Assembly (NCBI GenBank): GCA_020536535.1
Contig: JAHLWZ010000530.1
Span: 1-64,000 of the forward strand
Origin: Pelomyxa schiedti
Lineage: Eukaryota > Evosea > Pelobiontida > Pelomyxidae
DNA length: 64,000 nt
Direction of reading: 5' to 3'
In this document: positions 59,015-64,000 of the stretch, in pieces
How the letters are laid out: the number at the start of each line of letters is the position of its first letter
Position numbering within the stretch: the first letter of the stretch is position 1
The notes under the pieces: generated by a model
The model's database searches: none
What the model saw: only the letters and a program-made list of their open reading frames with translations
Told to the model about the DNA's origin: nothing
Made by a program: the position numbers and the translations under genes

Positions 59015-59246
59015 CAGGCCAAAAAATGGAAGAAAAAATTCCAAGTTTGGTGTTTTCCATCTAGAAAGCTATTCCCTTGACAGATACATGTCAGTCATTT
59101 TTTTGTTTAACAAGTTGGTTGTAGACGCGTTAGAGGGTTGGTGTTCTCACATCACGCAGGTCATTGAGGACAACGATGAGAAGAAATGGACACAGTGGTA
59201 TGTTTCCGTTCGTGTTTTAAGTCTTTTTGTCATCATCTCAGAAGCA

Positions 59247-61682
59247 CTAGAGGTACCTAAGACTGTGGTGAAGTGTTCTTGTGCCAGAAATTGGAATGCA
59301 TTGCGTGTCGCCCTTTGTGGTCACTTCTGCAGAAGAGAAGTCTGCAGCAAAGTGAACTGTCATCATGTGCTCATCCTTGGGAATGTAGTCTGGGGCTTTG
59401 CAACGGAAGTCTACAGCAAACCAGTCACGCAATTTCAGAATTTGGTAAGCCCCTTCTGTGAATCTCTTACGGTGTCCTCAATACCTGGTTTTTTTTTAGG
59501 ATGTCTTTCACTTTTAAAGGGAAGCAGGTACCTGTGCCCTCCCTGAGTACCTCGATGCCCCATTTCACTTTGTCCGCAAAAAGGTCAATGTAGCCAGTGC
59601 CGTGCGTCCCAAAGCATCCAACATTGCTGCTTACATAGATGTTAGTTGGCAGATGCATCACCAAAGCACGGTAAAGTTCTGAAACGTAGCAACTCTCGCA
59701 AGGGTACCCATCCTCTGAGTAAGTTAGTATAGCAGATCTTCCTTGCATAACTTATAGACGTACGGAACCATCGAGGGAGGATATCGCCTTCAGCAATAAT
59801 TCTTTCAGGGACGTTGGATCCACGACTCGCAAATTGGGAATCTCAAGCAATTTCCTAATGTCTAGAAAAATTGTTAAAACAGAGAACCAACACACAACGC
59901 GTACATATAGACTCTATAAGAGGGGATGCAAAAGCAAATTTAGCAGAGGAATCCCCAGACTGTGAATAAATAACTCCAGTTTTAAGCAGTTGCGACATCA
60001 ACACCCCTGGAAGGGAGGTGCTACCTACAGAACTGGGGTTCATAACCAGATTGCTCAAGAACCGTATAATCGCCTCTTCTTCTTCTACGGAACAGTTGAA
60101 CTCATGGAAAACAGAAAAGAAGAGGTTTGGAACTGCTCTGGTATTCTCACATTTCCATCGCACATTATCTGGAACTGTTAATCATTGGGGGAAAAAAGGA
60201 GGTATTGAACCAGAAACCAAGATCTCCATAACTTCACTGTCTGGAGTCTCCCGAGAGAAGGTTTGAAAAAGAAACGACAAAGTTGTAGCTGAGAACCCCA
60301 CATGAAGGCCAACGCGTTGTGCAATTGCTTCAGCAACTCCTGCACTCACTCTGAAAGAACCAGTGCTATTACTATTCATACTCGCAACAAACTCATCAAA
60401 TTCCTCCTGTTTCCTATGTGACAAAGTGTTTCAGATAGAGAGTGAAAATCACCTTGCGGAAGAGAAGAAACTTGGCATCCAAGTGGCAGTCCTCGAAGTG
60501 TACAGGTGTGTATCGGGAGCTTTGGCAGTATCCTTGAAATTCCCCAGAGGCTGCGAAGAGTACAATTCGCACTTTGAGGTCTTCAGGTTGACAGTTCTTC
60601 AATTGTTTGATTAATGCCCAGAACGCGCTATTGGGATCGTCGTAAGCGATTTGAACCTAGAGAAAGTTTATTAGTCCTTGTCCAGTGGTATGTATGATGC
60701 TATACCTCATCCAAAATAAGCACGAAAGGTTGTTCTCGATTATTATCTAGAGAAGATGCCCTAGTTACTTTTTCTGTCCATTCAGCTAGAAACGAGTCCA
60801 GGGGCATGGAAGGAGGCTTCCCAAGCAAAGTAACGAGCTCAACCTGGCAAATAAAGGAAGTTGGTGGATTTCCAACAAACAGCGAAAGAATGGTGATGGG
60901 AGTCAACAGTTTGGGCGTGCACATTACCTCCCATCTCTTTTCTTGAAGTAATAGAGAAAACAGTTGTGAAAGGCTAGTCTTGCCCGAGTACGGAGGTGCC
61001 CGAACCAGAGTAACACAGTGCTCAGTCACAAACTTGAATAACTCAAGGCAAGTTGCGTTTCTTTTGGTGTACGCACATCCAAAGCTAAGCCCTTCAGTCT
61101 GCAGATGTATTGTCAGAGGACCACCTGTGGGTTTCCTTATAGGTTTCATTGAGGTTTCTGTGCTCAAGTTAAAAAAACCAGGGAAAAAAAGAAGTGCTTT
61201 GTTTGACCTGGAACACCAAGCACAGATAAAATCAGAGGGCAGGTGTCAATGCATCCAAGTTTCAGAATAGTATCTTGTGGGGTCATCGCAGCCAGTTTGA
61301 CCGCCACAACCCCCACTTTCCGTGGTGCTGACTCCTGGACTATTTGGATAACTTTTTCCTCGATTGTTTTGGCTTGCGTTGCTTCGTCATGCCTGGTTTG
61401 CTCCAGCCTAATCTTTCGTGTTTCAAACTCCAACATCAGACTTTGTAATAGCTTGCGAGCCGATTCCTTGGCGACTTGGGAATTTTGGTCAGTCGGTGCT
61501 TTCTGGAACGCGCACGCGTCATCATATGCTTTGTTGAGCCGCCACATCAGTGCACGAGCCTCGGGCCGAATAAGACCCTCAAACTCCATCAAGACAACGC
61601 TTTCGTCCCTATCCATTATCTTCACGATCGCGTCCACCATCTCTTGCGTGCTCCTTGACTGAACCGGGGGAATGCTTGCCAT
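59247..61682 (-). CDS. Crinkler-RHS-type protein: P-loop NTPase + PD-(D/E)XK-like nuclease
   Basis: ATG 61682, about eight exons, stop 59247. The N-terminal 150 residues are helical and not of the oomycete LQLFLAK kind. The NTPase shows RAPPYSGKTSLSQLF (Walker A), PFVLILDE then VQIAYDDP (Walker B), VRIVLFAASGEF and a helical lid. The C-terminal part has ESCYVSELYRAL, FGTHGTGYIDLFADKVKWGI, EVLREG, then RDWFAVDFR and MTVHFAADFSSAEV. The Asp of YIDLF and Glu of IEVLREG fit the nuclease active site of the CR family, in which the linker to the VDFR strand normally carries an EHxxRF stretch; here that linker is very short. CR proteins include pathogen effectors and trypanosome RHS proteins and are thought to act in genomic conflicts. 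A 27-nt intron is required near 59,755. Confidence 0.68.
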
Positions 61683-62030
61683 GACTCTGCTGCGTAACGG
61701 AGATCTTGTTACCTTGAATATTTAAAAAAAATGACCCCGCTGCTCCAGAATAGCCATGAACTCAGTTGAGGATGTAGGATTCTCTCAGACTGCGTGTTGG
61801 TAATGGCGTAGGTCTGTTGATTATTGTCGTCATTAGTTGAACGGAAAATGTGGCGAGGGTTGCGTATGATCAATGCAATCCGCGCCAACAGAAAATGTAC
61901 ACCAAGTTGGTTGGTGTTTCCGGGTGCGTCATCCCGTTGAAGCAGTGGGAAGAGGAGACCATCATTGGGGCATCGAAACTTACTTCGACTTAGTCTTGGG
62001 AGAAGTCATGGACGAAAAGGAATGTTCACA

Positions 62031-62050
62031 GAATTTTCGTACGAAAATTC
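62031..62050. repeat. Perfect 20-bp palindrome
   Basis: GAATTTTCGTACGAAAATTC reads the same on both strands. It lies outside any supported gene. Confidence 0.9.
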
Positions 62051-62113
62051 CTTTCTGATTGGTTGTGCTTCAAGCTTTACGATAGTGGCCTACAGTCATA
62101 TCTAGATCAAAGG

Positions 62114-62718
62114 GCGGCTGTTTTTTTGGCCTGTCAAATTCCTGTAAAAACAGCCGCAACAACAACAGTACTCTGCCTCAGTCTGCAGCAACAGATTTGT
62201 CCAGTCTCCGTTTTTTCAAAACGATCAGGAAAGGCTGTTGGTGTCGATGTGGGTGTCGGCACCCACGTATGTGTAGGTGTCGAGCGGCGGTGTTGGGAAC
62301 AACAGCAGCAACAGACCGAGTGAAGGGGTGAAGGTTTACCCAACAGCGCCGGCGCCCACGCCATCAGCTGTGCCACTGAGGCCTACAGCGACGCCAGCCC
62401 CTCACCACCAGGGCTGACCGGACTCCACGTAATACACCTGCACCTAAGACGCCGACGACGCCTACACCTACGCCAACACCGACGCCTTGCCTGCACTGAG
62501 GCCAACACAAACCCACACCAACACCCTCAGAATAACTTGCCCAACACTGACACAAACACACTGAAGAACACACAACACACAACACACACAACAAGAAACA
62601 AGAAACAAGAAACAGAACCCACACTTAACCAGCACACTGTAAAAACAGCCCCCCAGCCACCCCTCAAGTTTTAATAAGGAAAAAAAAAAATAAAACAGCC
62701 ACCTGGGTGGCTGTTTTA
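62114..62718. repeat. Inverted-repeat array, possible MITE-like element
   Basis: GCGGCTGTTTTT (62114-62125) is the inverse of AAAAACAGCCGC (62146-62157). The same core recurs as AAAAACAGCC at 62641-62650, and as a 28-bp near-palindrome at 62691-62718 with arms TAAAACAGCCACC and GGTGGCTGTTTTA around TG. The outer copies could be the ends of a small non-coding transposon of about 0.5 kb, but no target-site duplication was verified. Confidence 0.5.
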
Positions 62719-63353
62719 CCAATGGGGAAAAGCCATTGTTTTTTCACTGTTTTTAACAGGTTTGAGTCTGCAACATGTAGAAAAGGTGGGCAGTTGGTAT
62801 TTCTAAGGGGAAAATTTTTTTGTTTTGTGAAGAACATATGTGGACCCTTGTGAAAAAACAGCTGCCACCTCACACCAAACAAGTGCAAGGTAAATTTTTG
62901 TATTGTTACAGTGCATTATCCTTGTGCAACCTTTCCTTTCTCTTTGATTACTTATCTCCAATTAGTTGTTTGTGTTTTTGGTTTGTTGGTGCCAAGCAGG
63001 AGATGGGGGGTGAGTGGAGGGGAGGGAGGAGAAGAAAGGTTGGTCTGAGCATCTTGGATGGCATTAATGTTGGGAGAGTTTGTGTGCACACTGTGTCTCA
63101 AGTCCTCCACCTTCTTTACCACTGTCTCAATGCCTTGGTTTTTCATTATGATTGCTGTTGATTTCTATGATAATGTTACAATCAACCTGTACCTTGCGCC
63201 TTTGCCCTGTGGTGTTGACAACAAAATTCACAGAAAAAAATTTATCCGTTTTTTCCCCAGGCCCCTCTGCCGAAAACCTACTGAAGGACCCGAAAACCTT
63301 CTTTCAGTAGACTTGACATTCAAGTAACTGTTGAGAATCCACTAAGCGTATGT

Positions 63354-64000
63354 ATGGCGTCAGTCTTGGCTGCCTGTGAGTACCAGCTCGGGGAACAGTA
63401 CTACTGGGGAGACTTCGATATCCCACGAGATGCAGGCAAAGCGGTTGCTTTGTGGGTGCAGGCGGCGCGCCTCGGGTCGCCGTTGGCCATGGTTTCCCTG
63501 GGCTGGTGGTGCTACCACCGCGGCGTCGGGGTCGGCCGCAATCCAGAGGCGGCCGCCGAGCTCTACGCCCACGCCGCCTCTCTTCCCACCTGCCCGCGGG
63601 CAGTGCACTGCCAAGCAACCGCCTGCCTCGGCGTGTGCTCCTTGCGGGGCGAAGGCGCGCCGAGGGACTGGGAGAAGGCCGCACAGCTGCTGCAGCGGGC
63701 TCACGAGAGCATGCAGCTGGTGGCCGAGCAACTGGGAAAGCCTGCCAGGGTGGACACACTTTGCTACGAGAGGCTGGCGCCTTGCAGGCACCTTGGGTGG
63801 TGCTACCTCTGCGGATGCGGGGTGTCGCGGGACCCCGAGAGGGCAGTGTCTCTGTTCAATTATGGGCTCAGTTTTTCGTGGAAGGACTGGGGTTGTGCTA
63901 TTTACCTCGCTCATTGTTACGAAACTGGCGAGGGTGTTGCGAAGGACACTGGCAAAGCACAGGAGCTGTATGGCATGGCACTTAATGCCAAAGATAGTGC
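63354..64000 (+). CDS. Sel1-repeat protein (3' end outside window)
   Basis: ATG 63354; the frame is open to the window edge. Sel1-like repeats are plain: QYYWGDFDIPRDAGKAVALW, SLGWWCYHRGVGVGRNPEAA, LGVCSLRGEGAPRDWEKAAQ, GWCYLCGCGVSRDPERAVSL, CYETGEGVAKDTGKAQELY. Each is a helical hairpin of about 36 residues with the AxxLGxxYxxGxGVxxDxxKA pattern. Sel1 proteins act as scaffolds in ER-associated degradation and signalling. No signal peptide is seen here. The repeat exon is GC-rich (63,450-63,840), unlike the AT-rich flank. Confidence 0.85.
   Translation, partial: MASVLAACEYQLGEQYYWGDFDIPRDAGKAVALWVQAARLGSPLAMVSLGWWCYHRGVGVGRNPEAAAELYAHAASLPTCPRAVHCQATACLGVCSLRGEGAPRDWEKAAQLLQRAHESMQLVAEQLGKPARVDTLCYERLAPCRHLGWCYLCGCGVSRDPERAVSLFNYGLSFSWKDWGCAIYLAHCYETGEGVAKDTGKAQELYGMALNAKDS

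Larger units (their letters stand above)
61683..63353. other. Gene-poor stretch of about 1.7 kb with inverted repeats
   Basis: No convincing multi-exon gene is seen. It holds a 20-bp perfect palindrome (62031-62050), an inverted-repeat system around AAAACAGCC/GGCTGTTTT (62114-62718), CA-rich and TGGGTGT-rich words near 62,240-62,560, and AAGAAAC repeats at 62,590-62,620. A small minus-strand open frame, ATG 63146 to 62952 (64 residues, MKNQGIETVVKKVEDLRHSV), has coding-like composition but no support beyond that. Confidence 0.5.

Noticed and set aside
59029-59246. Possible two-exon plus-strand gene after the SNF2 gene (MEEKIPSL then a helical exon)
   Set aside because: Too short, and it soon becomes antisense to the Crinkler-type gene; kept out for lack of support.
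61860-62058. Small plus-strand frames near 61.9 kb (for example one including MYTKLVGVSG)
   Set aside because: Short, with no clear splice partners and no family match.
1-64000. tRNA, rRNA, CRISPR arrays, bacterial operons or phage genes
   Set aside because: None seen. The introns and gene content are eukaryotic, and no cloverleaf-like or direct-repeat/spacer structure was found by eye; a tRNAscan run would be decisive for tRNAs.

Overview
The window is nuclear DNA from a eukaryote. Almost every gene is cut by short GT-AG introns, mostly 35-80 nt. The genes encode Mediator, kinetochore, SNARE, Rho/Arf, F-box, VPS9, PHD/CXXC, CtIP and SNF2 proteins. Genes lie 25-300 bp apart on both strands with no operon logic. 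An actin-fragmin-kinase-type kinase, a Rho family GTPase, a TALE homeobox, a dilute-domain protein, a terminal-reductase enzyme and a cupin of a type I recall from anaerobes suggest a free-living amoebozoan. An archamoeba (Pelomyxa/Mastigamoeba-like) is my guess, not shown. Gene models below were threaded by eye, by joining open frames across phase-compatible GT-AG introns. Terminal exons are the least certain parts.

Left part (1-23,200). In order: the tail of an unknown gene; a secreted sialidase-like protein; a TMEM86/YhhN lysoplasmalogenase; a large adenylation-carrier-reductase enzyme with an N-terminal ZZ-like zinc finger; an atypical Arf; a cupin; an unrecognised protein; a nucleoside hydrolase; an F-box protein; a Ser/Thr-rich protein; a TALE homeodomain protein; a membrane protein; a beta-propeller; an F-box plus VPS9 protein; and the kinetochore subunit MIS12.

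Middle (23,200-45,000). In order: MED1-like and MED7 Mediator subunits, flanking a TPR protein and a P-loop nucleic-acid-kinase-like protein; a tail-to-tail pair of divergent paralogs of an unnamed family; a Rho-like GTPase fused to an F-box and a Hint (hedgehog/intein) domain; a coiled-coil protein; a decayed kinase copy just upstream of an intact TPR-kinase gene; a CtIP/Sae2 homologue; a tiny poly-proline gene; a Rdx (SelW/SelH-type) protein; and a PHD-winged-helix-CXXC chromatin protein.

Right part (45,000-64,000). In order: an R-SNARE; a poly-proline/actin-fragmin-kinase/nitrilase/beta-propeller locus; an NT-C2/coiled-coil/dilute-domain protein; a SMARCAL1-type SNF2 helicase with an RGG N-terminus; a Crinkler-RHS-type P-loop NTPase plus nuclease-like protein; a 1.7-kb gene-poor stretch with inverted repeats; and the start of a Sel1-repeat protein.

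Two themes recur. First, unusual domain fusions: Rho-F-box-Hint, F-box-VPS9, ZZ-reductase and kinase-nitrilase-propeller. Second, a marked 5'-to-3' fall in GC content inside many genes on both strands.
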